Below are positions 1 through 8,197 of a stretch of 64,000 nt of DNA, piece by piece. The stretch lies in assembly GCF_026020075.1 (NCBI RefSeq), contig NZ_CP102772.1:5295501-5359500 (forward strand), in the 5' to 3' direction. The stretch's first letter is position 1, and each line of letters begins with the position of its first letter. The notes under the pieces are model-generated. The model was not told where the DNA came from. It searched no databases and worked only from the letters and a program-made list of their open reading frames with translations. This stretch comes from Bosea sp. NBC_00550. GTDB lineage: Bacteria; Pseudomonadota; Alphaproteobacteria; Rhizobiales; Beijerinckiaceae. The translations under genes and the position numbers were made by a program.

Positions 1-2
1 GC

Positions 3-443
3 GTGCAGACCGCGACCGGCCTCTTCGACCGTGTCGACGGCGCTATCGCGCTCGACTTCGACCGGCCCGAACGCAGCCGCATCCGGATGACCATCCAGAC
101 GGCTTCCCTGCATACGGGCACCGACCTCGTCGACGGCTTCATCAAGGGGCAAAGCATGCTCGATGTCGCCCGCTATCCGGTGGCGAGCTTCGTCTCGCAG
201 GAGGTCGTGCGGACCGGTGAGCGCGGCCTGTCCATCCGGGGACAACTGACGATCCGGGGGACATCGCAGCCGGTCACGGTGAACGCCGTCGCCGACCGCG
301 ATCCGGCTGCGGCACGTGGCAGCGGTAATCTTCCCTTCCGCGCCACCGCAACCTTTTCGCGCGCTGCTTTCGAGATCGGCCGCGACGTGAACATCATCGA
401 CGATCAGGTCGAGATCGACATCAAGGGCGTGATCTCGCGCTAG
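3..443 (+). CDS. YceI family protein, 5'-truncated by the window edge
   Basis: The 146 visible residues match the C-terminal three quarters of YceI-like lipocalin-fold proteins, which are usually about 180-200 residues. The family binds polyisoprenoid-type lipids in the periplasm. The segment that aligns closes with the family's typical end (ATFSRAAFEIGRD, then an I-DDQVEI--KG strand). The GTG at position 3 is only the first in-frame codon in the window, so the true start and the signal peptide should lie upstream. A cytochrome b561 gene follows 11 bases downstream. The YceI/b561 pairing is common in Proteobacteria and suggests a membrane-linked quinone or redox role, but the exact function is unknown. 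Confidence 0.85.
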   Translation: MQTATGLFDRVDGAIALDFDRPERSRIRMTIQTASLHTGTDLVDGFIKGQSMLDVARYPVASFVSQEVVRTGERGLSIRGQLTIRGTSQPVTVNAVADRDPAAARGSGNLPFRATATFSRAAFEIGRDVNIIDDQVEIDIKGVISR

Positions 444-454
444 GATACGCAGCG

Positions 455-1009
455 ATGCGGCCTCGCAACTGGCATCCGCTCCTCATCCTGCTGCATTGGG
501 CCACCGTAGCGCTCATCGGGATGCAGTACGGGCTTTCCCGCCTGATGGGCGACGAGACGCGCGACCTGCTCAGTCGTTTCGCCCTCTATCAGTGGCACAA
601 GTCGTTCGGGCTGACCCTCGGCGGGCTCGTTCTGCTGCGGCTTGCCGCTCGGTTCGTGCTGCCGACGCCGGAACCCGTCCCGATGCCGCGCTGGCAGCGC
701 GCCACGGCCGCCGCAGTGCAGGCCGCGCTCTATCTCTGCCTGCTGGCGCTGCCGGTCACCGGCTTCCTGATGACGGCGGCGGCGCCGATCCAGATTCCAA
801 CGCTGTTCTTCGGGGCCTTCTCAGTGCCCCATCCGATCGGCCCGGACCCGAAGATCTACCAGGCGATGCTGCAGGCGCATGCGACGCTTTTCGACGTCAT
901 GGCCGCGCTCGCCTTCATCCATGCGGGCGCGGCTTTGCTGCACCAGTTCGTCCTGAAGGACGGGCTGATGCAGCGGATCTGGTTTGCCCGCTCTCAGTCC
1001 TTGCGTTGA
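455..1009 (+). CDS. Cytochrome b561 family membrane protein
   Basis: This 184-residue protein has four hydrophobic helices and the histidines expected for di-heme b561 proteins. The first helix begins HPLLILLHWATVALIG. Others are the His of LYQWHKSFG, and the late HATLFDVMAALAFIHAGAALLHQF helix. The family transfers electrons across the inner membrane, usually to or from quinone. Length and helix spacing are normal. The ATG follows the YceI stop by 11 bases, so the two are probably cotranscribed. Its 3' end overlaps the convergent ThDP-enzyme gene by 16 bases. The electron donor cannot be read from sequence. Confidence 0.88.
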   Translation: MRPRNWHPLLILLHWATVALIGMQYGLSRLMGDETRDLLSRFALYQWHKSFGLTLGGLVLLRLAARFVLPTPEPVPMPRWQRATAAAVQAALYLCLLALPVTGFLMTAAAPIQIPTLFFGAFSVPHPIGPDPKIYQAMLQAHATLFDVMAALAFIHAGAALLHQFVLKDGLMQRIWFARSQSLR

Positions 1010-2670
1010 GCGGCGAAAGCCTCGGCACGGATCGTCGAGAGCGACTTGGCCGGGGTGATTGCCTCGGGATCGAGCAGGCAGTGGATGATCGCGGGCTTGC
1101 CGCTCTTCACCGCGCGCTCGAAGGCCGGCGCGAACTCGGCCGTCGTCTCGACGCGCTCGCCATGGCCGCCGAAGGCCTTGGCGTAAGCAGCAAAATCCGG
1201 GTTCTTCAGCGTCGTCGCCGACACACGGCCGGGGTATTCGCGCTCCTGGTGCATGCGGATCGTGCCGTACATGCCGTTATCGACCAGGACGACGATGACG
1301 GGCAGGTCGTATTGCACGGCCGTCGCGAAATCCTGACCGTTCATCAGGAAGCAGCCGTCGCCAGCGAAGGCGATGACCGTGCGCTCGGGGAAGATGCGCT
1401 TGGCGCCGATCGCCGCGGGCACGCCATAGCCCATCGAGCCGCAGGTCGGGGCGAGCTGCGTCGCGAACTTGTTGAAGCGATGGAAGCGGTGGACCCAGGT
1501 GGCGTAGTTGCCGGCGCCATTACAGAGGATGGCGTCGTCCGGCAGCTGGCTGCGCAGCCAGCGCACCATCTCGCCGGGGTGGAATTCGCCCGGCACCGGC
1601 GCCGGCTGCTCGCTCCAGGCGATATAATTCTCATGCGCAGCCGCGGCCGCTCCAGCCCAGGCCGGCGCCTGCGGCGGCTCGATCGCTTTCAGCGCGGCAC
1701 AGAAGCCGGCCGGCGAAGCGTTGATCGCGAGCGCCGGGCGATAGACCCGGCCGAGCTCTTCCGGATCGGCATGGACATGCACCAGCGGCCGCCCCGGGTT
1801 CGGGATGCCGAACAGGGTGTAGGACTGGCTCGGCATCTCCGACAGCCGCCCGCCGATCAACAGGACGAGATCGCTCTCCTTGATGCGGGCGAGCAGCTTC
1901 GGGTTCGGGCCGATGCCGAGATCACCGGCGAAGTTCGGATGATCGGCCGGGAACAGCATCTGCCGGCGGAACGAGACCGCCACCGGCAGGTCGAAACGCT
2001 CGGCGAAAGCCTGGAACTGCGCGATCGTCTCAGGGCTCCAGCGCGAGCCGCCGAGGATGGCGATCGGCGCCTTGGCCGCGGCGAAGCGCTTGGCGAGCTC
2101 GTCGATCTGGACCGCCGAGGGGTGTTGCTCGGTGACCTGATACGGCTCGGCGTCGGCAACATCCGCGAGATCGGTCAGCACGTCCTCGGGCAGCGCGATC
2201 ACCACCGGGCCGGGGCGGCCGGAGGTCGCGACATGGAAGGCACGGCTGATGATCTCCGGGATGCGTGCGGCATCGTCGATCTCGGTCGCCCATTTCGTCA
2301 TGGTGCCGAAGACGGCGCGGTAATCGAGTTCCTGGAAGGCCTCGCGCTCGCGCATGCTGCCGTCGATCTGGCCGACGAAGAGGATGAGCGGGGTCGAATC
2401 CTGGTCGGCGATATGGACGCCGGGAGAGGCGTTGGTGGCGCCGGGGCCGCGCGTCACGAAGCAGATACCGGGCTTGCCGGTGAGCTTGCCGGCGGCTTCC
2501 GCCATCATGCAGGCGCCGCCCTCGGCCCGGCAGATGGTGACCTTCATCGAGGCGTCGTGCAGCGCGTCGAGCACGGCGAGATAGCTCTCTCCCGGCACGC
2601 AGAAGGCGTCGGTGGCGCCATGGAGGATGAGCTGGTCGACGAGGATCTGCCCGCCAGTGCGATTAGCCAT
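994..2670 (-). CDS. ThDP-dependent enzyme of the acetolactate synthase family
   Basis: The 558-residue protein has the three-domain layout of ThDP enzymes related to the acetolactate synthase large subunit. The N-terminal Pyr domain carries the activating Glu (E50 in CRAEGGA). The C-terminal PP domain carries the GDG-x(26)-N type ThDP/Mg motif (GDG at 437-439, DN near 464). It lies upstream of no recognisable regulatory subunit, so a dedicated role in branched-chain amino acid synthesis is unlikely. It is the last gene of a minus-strand catabolic block with a CoA transferase, glutaryl-CoA dehydrogenase and aldehyde dehydrogenase, so a decarboxylase or carboligase role on a 2-oxo acid is plausible. 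The substrate is unknown. A 100-bp palindromic repeat separates it from the next gene. Confidence 0.85.
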   Translation of the reverse strand: MANRTGGQILVDQLILHGATDAFCVPGESYLAVLDALHDASMKVTICRAEGGACMMAEAAGKLTGKPGICFVTRGPGATNASPGVHIADQDSTPLILFVGQIDGSMREREAFQELDYRAVFGTMTKWATEIDDAARIPEIISRAFHVATSGRPGPVVIALPEDVLTDLADVADAEPYQVTEQHPSAVQIDELAKRFAAAKAPIAILGGSRWSPETIAQFQAFAERFDLPVAVSFRRQMLFPADHPNFAGDLGIGPNPKLLARIKESDLVLLIGGRLSEMPSQSYTLFGIPNPGRPLVHVHADPEELGRVYRPALAINASPAGFCAALKAIEPPQAPAWAGAAAAAHENYIAWSEQPAPVPGEFHPGEMVRWLRSQLPDDAILCNGAGNYATWVHRFHRFNKFATQLAPTCGSMGYGVPAAIGAKRIFPERTVIAFAGDGCFLMNGQDFATAVQYDLPVIVVLVDNGMYGTIRMHQEREYPGRVSATTLKNPDFAAYAKAFGGHGERVETTAEFAPAFERAVKSGKPAIIHCLLDPEAITPAKSLSTIRAEAFAAQRKD

Positions 2671-2692
2671 GTTCGCTGCCCTTTTTGCGAGG

Positions 2693-2792
2693 CCTCATCC
2701 TGAGGAGCGGGCGGAGCCCGCGTCTCGAAGGATGCTCCAGAGCGCGCTGGACTATCCTTCGAGACGCCGCTGCGCGGCTCCTCAGGGTGAGG
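2693..2792. repeat. Intergenic palindromic element, type A
   Basis: A near-perfect nested palindrome of about 100 bp. The outer arms are CCTCATCCTGAGGAGC at 2693-2708 and GCTCCTCAGGGTGAGG at 2777-2792, with one mismatch. The inner arms are GCGTCTCGAAGGAT at 2720-2733 and its exact complement at 2754-2767. It sits between two minus-strand genes. RNA from either strand would fold into a long hairpin. This is the form of REP/BIME-like repeats found many times in Rhizobiales genomes. Confidence 0.85.
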
Positions 2793-2802
2793 GCTGTGTC
2801 TA

Positions 2803-4014
2803 TCATTGGCCGCCGGGCGCTCCGCCCCAGGCCGGATCGTTCAGGATGTCGTCTGCATGCTCGCCGAGCCCGGGGCTTGGCCGCGTCGCCACTTGCCGCA
2901 CGCCGTTCATCACGATCGGCGAGGCGACGGTCGGGATCACGCCGGCCTTTGCCGCCGCGCTCGGCAACTCGACCTTGACGCCGCGCGCGACAACCTGCGG
3001 GTCGTCGAAGACCTCGCTGATATCGTTGATCGGACCGGCCGGCACGCCGACCTTCTCCAGCGCGGCCAGCAGATCGGCCTTGGCGTAACGCTGGCAGAGC
3101 GCGTGCAACCGCGCGGTCAGCGCGACGCGGTTCTTCACCCGTGACTTGTTGTCGATGTAGTCCGGCTGCGCGGCCAACCCCGGCTCGCCGAGCACTTCGC
3201 AGAGCTTCCGCCACTGCCCGTCATTGCCGGTGGCGATGATGATATGGCCGTCCGCGACCGGGAAGACGTCATAGGGCACGATGTTGGGGTGCGCGTTGCC
3301 GAGCCTCGGCGGCGGATTGCCCGAGACGAGATAGTTCATCGCCTGGTTGCCGAGAACCGCGACCTGGGAATCGAGCAAAGCAAGGTCGAGCGTCGCGCCT
3401 TCGCCGGTCGTGTCGCGCTGGCGCAGCGCCGAGAGGATGCCCACCGACGCATAGAGCCCGGTGTAGATGTCGGCGACCGCATAGCCAGCCTTCATCGGCG
3501 CGCCCGCAGGCTCGCCGGTGATCGACATCGCCCCGCCCATGCCCTGGACCAGGAAGTCGTAGCCGGCGCGCGGCGCATAGGGTCCGTCCTGCCCGAAGCC
3601 AGTGACGGAGCAGTAGACGAGGCGCGGGAATTCCCGGCGCAGAGAGGCGGCGTCGAGCCCGTATTTGGCGAGGCCGCCGACCTTGAAGTTCTCGATGACG
3701 ACATCGGCATGGGCTGCGAGCCGCTTCACCAGCGCCTGCCCCTCTGCCGTGCGAAAATCGGCCGTGATCGAGCGCTTGCCGCGATTGGCGGCGTGGAAAT
3801 AGGCGGCGGAGAGATGCTCGTCGCCAATGCCCTCGACGAAGGGCGGGCCCCATTTGCGGGTGTCGTCGCCCTCGGGCGCCTCGACCTTGACGACATCGGC
3901 GCCGAGATCGGCCAGGAGCTGGCCGATCCAGGGACCTGCGAGGATACGCGCCAGTTCGAGGACGCGCAGGCCGGCGAGGGGAGGGGTGGGGGGCGTGGGA
4001 AGGGACATGGACAC
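2803..4014 (-). CDS. CaiB/BaiF family CoA transferase, probable glutarate CoA-transferase
   Basis: The 403-residue protein is a full-length class III CoA transferase. It opens with the Rossmann-like segment LAGLRVLELARILAGPWIGQ and has the catalytic Asp in VADIYTGLYAS (D182) and the VTGFGQDGPY stretch. These enzymes move CoA between carboxylic acids. The next gene upstream on the same strand encodes glutaryl-CoA dehydrogenase. The same pairing in Pseudomonas (gcdG-gcdH) makes glutaryl-CoA from glutarate and succinyl-CoA. I infer that role here from context, since the family fold alone does not give the substrate. An upstream ATG at codon 3 is an alternative start. Confidence 0.85.
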   Translation of the reverse strand: MSMSLPTPPTPPLAGLRVLELARILAGPWIGQLLADLGADVVKVEAPEGDDTRKWGPPFVEGIGDEHLSAAYFHAANRGKRSITADFRTAEGQALVKRLAAHADVVIENFKVGGLAKYGLDAASLRREFPRLVYCSVTGFGQDGPYAPRAGYDFLVQGMGGAMSITGEPAGAPMKAGYAVADIYTGLYASVGILSALRQRDTTGEGATLDLALLDSQVAVLGNQAMNYLVSGNPPPRLGNAHPNIVPYDVFPVADGHIIIATGNDGQWRKLCEVLGEPGLAAQPDYIDNKSRVKNRVALTARLHALCQRYAKADLLAALEKVGVPAGPINDISEVFDDPQVVARGVKVELPSAAAKAGVIPTVASPIVMNGVRQVATRPSPGLGEHADDILNDPAWGGAPGGQ

Positions 4015-4025
4015 AGCCTGAGCGC

Positions 4026-4115
4026 CGTCATCCCGGGCTTGTCCCGGGATCCATCGTAAGGCGACGAGCTCTACGATGGATCCCGGCGCTTCGCTTCGCT
4101 GCGGCCGGGATGACG
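4026..4115. repeat. Intergenic palindromic element, type B
   Basis: The outer arms CGTCATCCCGG (4026-4036) and CCGGGATGACG (4105-4115) are exact inverse complements. The inside also carries inverted GGATCCATCGTA / TACGATGGATCC arms. The element fills the gap between the CoA transferase and glutaryl-CoA dehydrogenase genes. Its right half (ATCCCGGC...CTTCGCTTCG...CCGGGATGAC) recurs in modified form near 10036-10074. Confidence 0.8.
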
Positions 4116-4123
4116 GGCGGGTT

Positions 4124-5320
4124 TCAGAAGAACGCCTGCAGGCCGGTGATCGCCCGGCCGAGGATCAGCGCGTGGACGTCATGCGTGCCCTCATAGGTGT
4201 TCACCGTCTCGAGGTTCGCGGCGTGGCGCATCACATGGTACTCGATCTGGATACCGTTGCCGCCGTGCATGTCGCGGGCCTGGCGGGCGATGTCGAGCGC
4301 CTTGCCGCAATTGTTGCGCTTCACCAGGGAGATCATCTCCGGCGCCATCTTGCCGTCGTCGAGCAGGCGCCCGACGCGCAAGCTGCCCTGCAGGCCGAGC
4401 GTGATCTCGGTCAGCATGTCCGCCAGCTTCTTCTGGTAGAGCTGCGTCTGGGCGAGCGGCTTGTTGAACTGCTTGCGGTCGAGCCCGTACTGGCGGGCAC
4501 GGTGGAAGCAATCCTCGGCGGCGCCCATCACGCCCCAGGAGATGCCGTAGCGGGCGCGGTTGAGGCAGCCGAACGGGCCGGAGAGCCCTGAGACGTTCGG
4601 CAGCAGATTCTCTTCCGGAACGATGACGCCGTCCATCACGACCTCGCCGGTGATCGAGGCGCGCAGCGAAAGCTTGCCGCCGATCTTCGGCGCGGAGAGG
4701 CCCTTCATGCCCTTTTCGAGGATGAAGCCGCGAATCTGGTTGTCATGCGCGGCCGATTTCGCCCAGACGACGAAGACGTCGGCGATCGGCGAGTTCGAGA
4801 TCCACATCTTCGAACCGGTCAGCCTGTAGCCATCGGCGACCTTCTCGGCGCGGGTCTTCATGCCGCCGGGGTCGGAGCCGGCATCCGGCTCGGTCAGGCC
4901 GAAGCAGCCGACCCATTCGCCGGAGCCCAGTTTCGGCAGGTACTTCTTGCGCTGCTCCTCGCTGCCATAGGCGAAGATCGGATACATCACGAGCGAGGAC
5001 TGCACCGACATCATCGAGCGGTAGCCGGAGTCGATGCGCTCGACCTCACGCGCGACGAGGCCGTAGGAGACGTAGTTGGCGCCAGCGCAGCCATATTCCT
5101 CCGGCACGGTGACGCCGAGCAGGCCGAGCTCGCCCATCTCGTTGAAGATCGAGCGGTCGGTCTTCTCGTCGAGATAGGCGTCGTGGATGCGGGGAGCGAG
5201 CTTCTCCTGCGCATAGGCGCGGGCCGTGTCGCGGATCAGCCGCTCGTCCTCGTTCAGCTGCTCGTCGAGCAGATAGGCATCGTCCCAGGTGAACTGCGCG
5301 AGCTTGTGGCTGCCAGCCAT
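4124..5320 (-). CDS. gcdH: Glutaryl-CoA dehydrogenase
   Basis: At 398 residues this is a normal-length acyl-CoA dehydrogenase of the glutaryl-CoA branch. It shows the N-terminal helical domain, the FAD/substrate loop [18 protein letters not shown], the [11 protein letters not shown] strand, and the catalytic Glu in [20 protein letters not shown] near E377. It oxidises and decarboxylates glutaryl-CoA to crotonyl-CoA, passing electrons to ETF. It is the common end step of lysine, hydroxylysine and tryptophan breakdown. It is flanked by a CaiB-type CoA transferase and an ALDH7-type aldehyde dehydrogenase, which supports a lysine/glutarate module. The ATG at 5320 gives the family's normal N terminus. 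Confidence 0.93.
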   Translation of the reverse strand: MAGSHKLAQFTWDDAYLLDEQLNEDERLIRDTARAYAQEKLAPRIHDAYLDEKTDRSIFNEMGELGLLGVTVPEEYGCAGANYVSYGLVAREVERIDSGYRSMMSVQSSLVMYPIFAYGSEEQRKKYLPKLGSGEWVGCFGLTEPDAGSDPGGMKTRAEKVADGYRLTGSKMWISNSPIADVFVVWAKSAAHDNQIRGFILEKGMKGLSAPKIGGKLSLRASITGEVVMDGVIVPEENLLPNVSGLSGPFGCLNRARYGISWGVMGAAEDCFHRARQYGLDRKQFNKPLAQTQLYQKKLADMLTEITLGLQGSLRVGRLLDDGKMAPEMISLVKRNNCGKALDIARQARDMHGGNGIQIEYHVMRHAANLETVNTYEGTHDVHALILGRAITGLQAFF

Positions 5321-5348
5321 GGTTTTCGTCTCCCTCAGATTCCAGAGC

Positions 5349-5494
5349 CGTCATTCCGGGGCATCGCGGAGCGAAGAGCCCGGAATCCAGAGCCGCGGAA
5401 CAGAATCCAGATCAGTGGAACGGTTCGACCCTCTTGGAGAGGGCATCGGTTCTGGGTTCCGGGCTCGCCGCTCACGCGGCGCCCCGGAATGACG
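5349..5494. repeat. Intergenic palindromic element, type C (copy 1)
   Basis: The 14-bp outer arms CGTCATTCCGGGGC (5349-5362) and GCCCCGGAATGACG (5481-5494) are perfect inverse complements. The inside carries GAGCCCGGAATCCAGA and the matching TTCTGGGTTCCGGGCTC. A second copy of similar length lies at 33697-33844 and shares the inner GGCATCGGTTCTGGGTTCC segment. Confidence 0.85.
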
Positions 5495-5516
5495 GTGGTG
5501 TTTCCTTATCTATCGA

Positions 5517-7037
5517 TCACGCATCCACGTCGAAGCTGACGCCCTGCGCCAGCGGCAGCGTGGTGCCGTAGTTCACGGTGTTGGTGGCGCGGCGCATATA
5601 GGCCTTCCAGGCGTCCGAGCCGGCCTCGCGGCCGCCGCCCGTTTCCTTCTCGCCGCCGAACGCGCCGCCGATCTCGGCGCCCGAGGGGCCGATATTGACG
5701 TTGGCGATGCCGCAATCCGAGCCCTCATCGGAGACGAAGAGTTCGGCCTCGCGCATGTTCAGCGTGAAGATCGAGGAGGACAGGCCGGCGCCGACCGCGT
5801 TCTGCAGCGCGATCGCCTGCTCGATGGTCTGGTACTTCATGACGTAGAGGATCGGGGCGAAGGTCTCGCGCTCGACCGGGCCGCACTGCTTGGGCATCTC
5901 GACGAGCGCCGGACGGACATAGAAACCGCCCGAGCCGACATCGACCTTCTCGCCGCCATGGACCTTGCCGCCCTCGGCCTTGGCCTCGGACAGCGCCTTC
6001 TGCATGCCGTGATAGGCGGCTTCGTCGACCAGCGGGCCGACCAACACGCCGGCTTCGCGGGGATCGCCGATCTTCACCGAGCCGTAGACCTTGGCGAGCT
6101 TCGGCACGAGCGCGTCATAGACGCTCTCATGAACGATCAGGCGGCGCAGCGTGGTGCAGCGCTGGCCGGCCGTGCCCATCGCGGCGAAGGCGATGCCGCG
6201 CAGCGCGATGTCGAGGTCGGCAGAGGGGGCGACGATCGCGGCATTGTTGCCGCCGAGCTCGAGAATGGCGCGGGCGAAACGCGCGGCGAGCTTCTGGCCG
6301 ACTTCCTTGCCCATGCGGGTCGAGCCGGTGGCCGAGACGACCGGGACGCGATGGTCCTGGACAAGGATGTCGCCGAGCTCGCGGCCACCGATCAGGATTT
6401 CCGAGAGGCCGACCGGCGCTTCCGGGCCGAAGCGCTTCATCGTCTTCTCGACGATGGCCTGCACGGCGAGCGCGGTCAGTGGGGTCTTCTCGGAAGGCTT
6501 CCAGACGACGCTGTCGCCGCAGACGAAGGCGAGCGCGGCGTTCCACGACCAGACGGCGACCGGGAAGTTGAACGCCGAGATCACGCCGCAGATGCCAATC
6601 GGGTGCCAGGTCTCCATCATGCGATGGTTCGGGCGCTCGGTGGCGATGGTCAGGCCGTAGAGCTGGCGCGACAGGCCGACCGCGAAGTCGCAGATGTCGA
6701 TCATCTCCTGCACTTCGCCGAGGCCCTCGGAGGTCACCTTGCCGGCTTCCAGCGTCACCAGCAGGCCGAGATCGGCCTTGGCGGCGCGCAGCTCCTCGCC
6801 GAGCAGGCGGACGAACTCGCCGCGCCGCGGCGCCGGCACCTTGCGCCAGGCCAGGAAGGCCGACTGCGCCCGGCCGATCGCGGCCTCCGCTTCCGCCGGT
6901 GACGTCTCGCGCAGGGTCGTCACGGTCTCGCCGGTGATCGGCGAGCGGGCAGACAGGCCGGCATCGGCATAGGCCGAGTTGGAGACGCCGAGGCGCTTGA
7001 GCAGGGCGAGCGTGTCTTTCGGCAGGGATGTGGCCAT
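5517..7037 (-). CDS. ALDH7-type aldehyde dehydrogenase (probable 2-aminoadipate-6-semialdehyde dehydrogenase)
   Basis: The 506-residue protein is a complete aldehyde dehydrogenase: the NAD-binding GSTRMGKEVG segment, the general base in ILELGGNN (E260), and the nucleophile in GTAGQRCTTLRRL (C294). The overall pattern (NHRMMETWHPIGICGVISAFNFP) fits the antiquitin/ALDH7 branch. That branch oxidises 2-aminoadipate-6-semialdehyde (in equilibrium with piperideine-6-carboxylate) to 2-aminoadipate. It is upstream of gcdH on the same strand and divergent from a LysR regulator. Lysine or pipecolate catabolism is the best-supported role. A type C repeat separates it from gcdH, so cotranscription is not certain. 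Confidence 0.9.
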   Translation of the reverse strand: MATSLPKDTLALLKRLGVSNSAYADAGLSARSPITGETVTTLRETSPAEAEAAIGRAQSAFLAWRKVPAPRRGEFVRLLGEELRAAKADLGLLVTLEAGKVTSEGLGEVQEMIDICDFAVGLSRQLYGLTIATERPNHRMMETWHPIGICGVISAFNFPVAVWSWNAALAFVCGDSVVWKPSEKTPLTALAVQAIVEKTMKRFGPEAPVGLSEILIGGRELGDILVQDHRVPVVSATGSTRMGKEVGQKLAARFARAILELGGNNAAIVAPSADLDIALRGIAFAAMGTAGQRCTTLRRLIVHESVYDALVPKLAKVYGSVKIGDPREAGVLVGPLVDEAAYHGMQKALSEAKAEGGKVHGGEKVDVGSGGFYVRPALVEMPKQCGPVERETFAPILYVMKYQTIEQAIALQNAVGAGLSSSIFTLNMREAELFVSDEGSDCGIANVNIGPSGAEIGGAFGGEKETGGGREAGSDAWKAYMRRATNTVNYGTTLPLAQGVSFDVDA

Positions 7038-7163
7038 CTTTGTCTTCCAGCGGTCGCGAGCGGATGCCCTGGGGGCGCATGACAGAAGGGCGCGGAAACC
7101 AGGTCGCCACGCTTTGGGGCGGGAGAATGCCCTCTTTCATGGGCGGACGGCAACCGATATGTT

Positions 7164-7179
7164 CTCACCACTTGGTGAG
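7164..7179. promoter_or_regulatory. Candidate LysR operator
   Basis: A perfect 7-bp inverted repeat with a 2-base centre, CTCACCA-CT-TGGTGAG. It ends 8 bases before the LysR start codon and lies in the divergent gap to the aldehyde dehydrogenase. Position and symmetry fit an autoregulatory LysR-type site that could control both directions. Binding by this protein is inferred. Confidence 0.5.
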
Positions 7180-7187
7180 TAATTGTC

Positions 7188-8102
7188 ATGGATGATGCAC
7201 TGGTTCCCGGCCGCCTCTCGGTCCCCTCCCTCTCGGCGCTCGCAGCTTTCGAGGCTGCTGCCCGGCATGGCAGCTTCACCCGCGCGGCTGAGGAACTCAG
7301 CCTGACGCAGGGCGCGGTCAGCCGTCAGGTGGCCCATCTGGAAAAGACGCTCGGCGTCAGCCTGTTCGAGCGTGTGAAGAAGCGCGTCAGCCTGACCGCC
7401 GCGGGCGCTGCCTATGCCGCCGATATCCGCGACGGCCTGTCCCGACTCGCCGCGGCGACCGTCTCCGCCATGGCCTTCCGCGGGGCCGCCGGCGTGCTCC
7501 ACCTCGCCACCTTGCCGACCTTCGGCACGCGCTGGCTGATTCCGCGCCTGCCGCGTTTCACCGAGGCGCATCCCGGCATCACCATCAACTTCACCACGCG
7601 GCTCGTCCCCTTCGACTTCGCCCGCGAGCAGGTCGATGCCGCCGTGCATTTCGGCGCCGAGAATTGGCCCGGCGCGCGGCTGCACCGGCTGATGGGAGAA
7701 GAGGTCGTGCCCGTCGCCGCGCCGTCCCTGATCGCGCGCGCCGGCATCGTCGCCCCGGCCGACATGCTGCGCGTGCCGCTGCTCCAGCAATCGACGCGGC
7801 CGCGCGCCTGGGCGAACTGGCTGGAGCAGCAGGGGTTGGCGCCCGAGCGGGCGTTGATGGGGCCGCGCTTCGAGCAGTTCGCCATGATCGCGCAGGCGGC
7901 GGTGGCGGGGCTCGGGCTCGCCATCGTGCCGCGTTTCCTCGTCGAGGAGGAACTGCGCTCGGGCTCGCTGGTCATCCCCATCGATCGGCCGGTGACGGGC
8001 AGGGACGGCTATTATCTCGTCTATCCCGAAGAGAAGGCGAACCTGCCGACCGTGGTGGCTTTCCGCGACTGGCTGCTCGGAGAATGTGCTCCGGCGACTT
8101 AG
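7188..8102 (+). CDS. LysR family transcriptional regulator
   Basis: The 304-residue protein has an N-terminal winged helix-turn-helix (LSALAAFEAAARHGSFTRAAEELSLTQGAVSRQVAHLE, about residues 14-46) and a LysR substrate-binding domain from about residue 95. The HTH phrasing resembles the GcvA-like branch. It is transcribed away from the ALDH7 gene, with a palindrome in the shared promoter, and is followed by an FAD oxidase in the same direction. It probably responds to a lysine-derived intermediate and controls one or both flanking units. The effector cannot be told from sequence. Confidence 0.9.
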   Translation: MDDALVPGRLSVPSLSALAAFEAAARHGSFTRAAEELSLTQGAVSRQVAHLEKTLGVSLFERVKKRVSLTAAGAAYAADIRDGLSRLAAATVSAMAFRGAAGVLHLATLPTFGTRWLIPRLPRFTEAHPGITINFTTRLVPFDFAREQVDAAVHFGAENWPGARLHRLMGEEVVPVAAPSLIARAGIVAPADMLRVPLLQQSTRPRAWANWLEQQGLAPERALMGPRFEQFAMIAQAAVAGLGLAIVPRFLVEEELRSGSLVIPIDRPVTGRDGYYLVYPEEKANLPTVVAFRDWLLGECAPAT

Positions 8103-8197
8103 AGCACCTCTCGACAAGCGCGCGAGCCTCAGTCATTCATGCGCGAAATTCACCAACCCGGCTTTCCGTCACGGAGCCGGTCCGCGCGAGGCCTGCC

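Noticed and set aside
496..2703. 735-codon open frame on the plus strand
   Set aside because: It covers the cytochrome b561 gene in another frame and the ThDP gene on the opposite strand. Arg/Asp/Ala-rich composition and no motif show it is a high-GC shadow.
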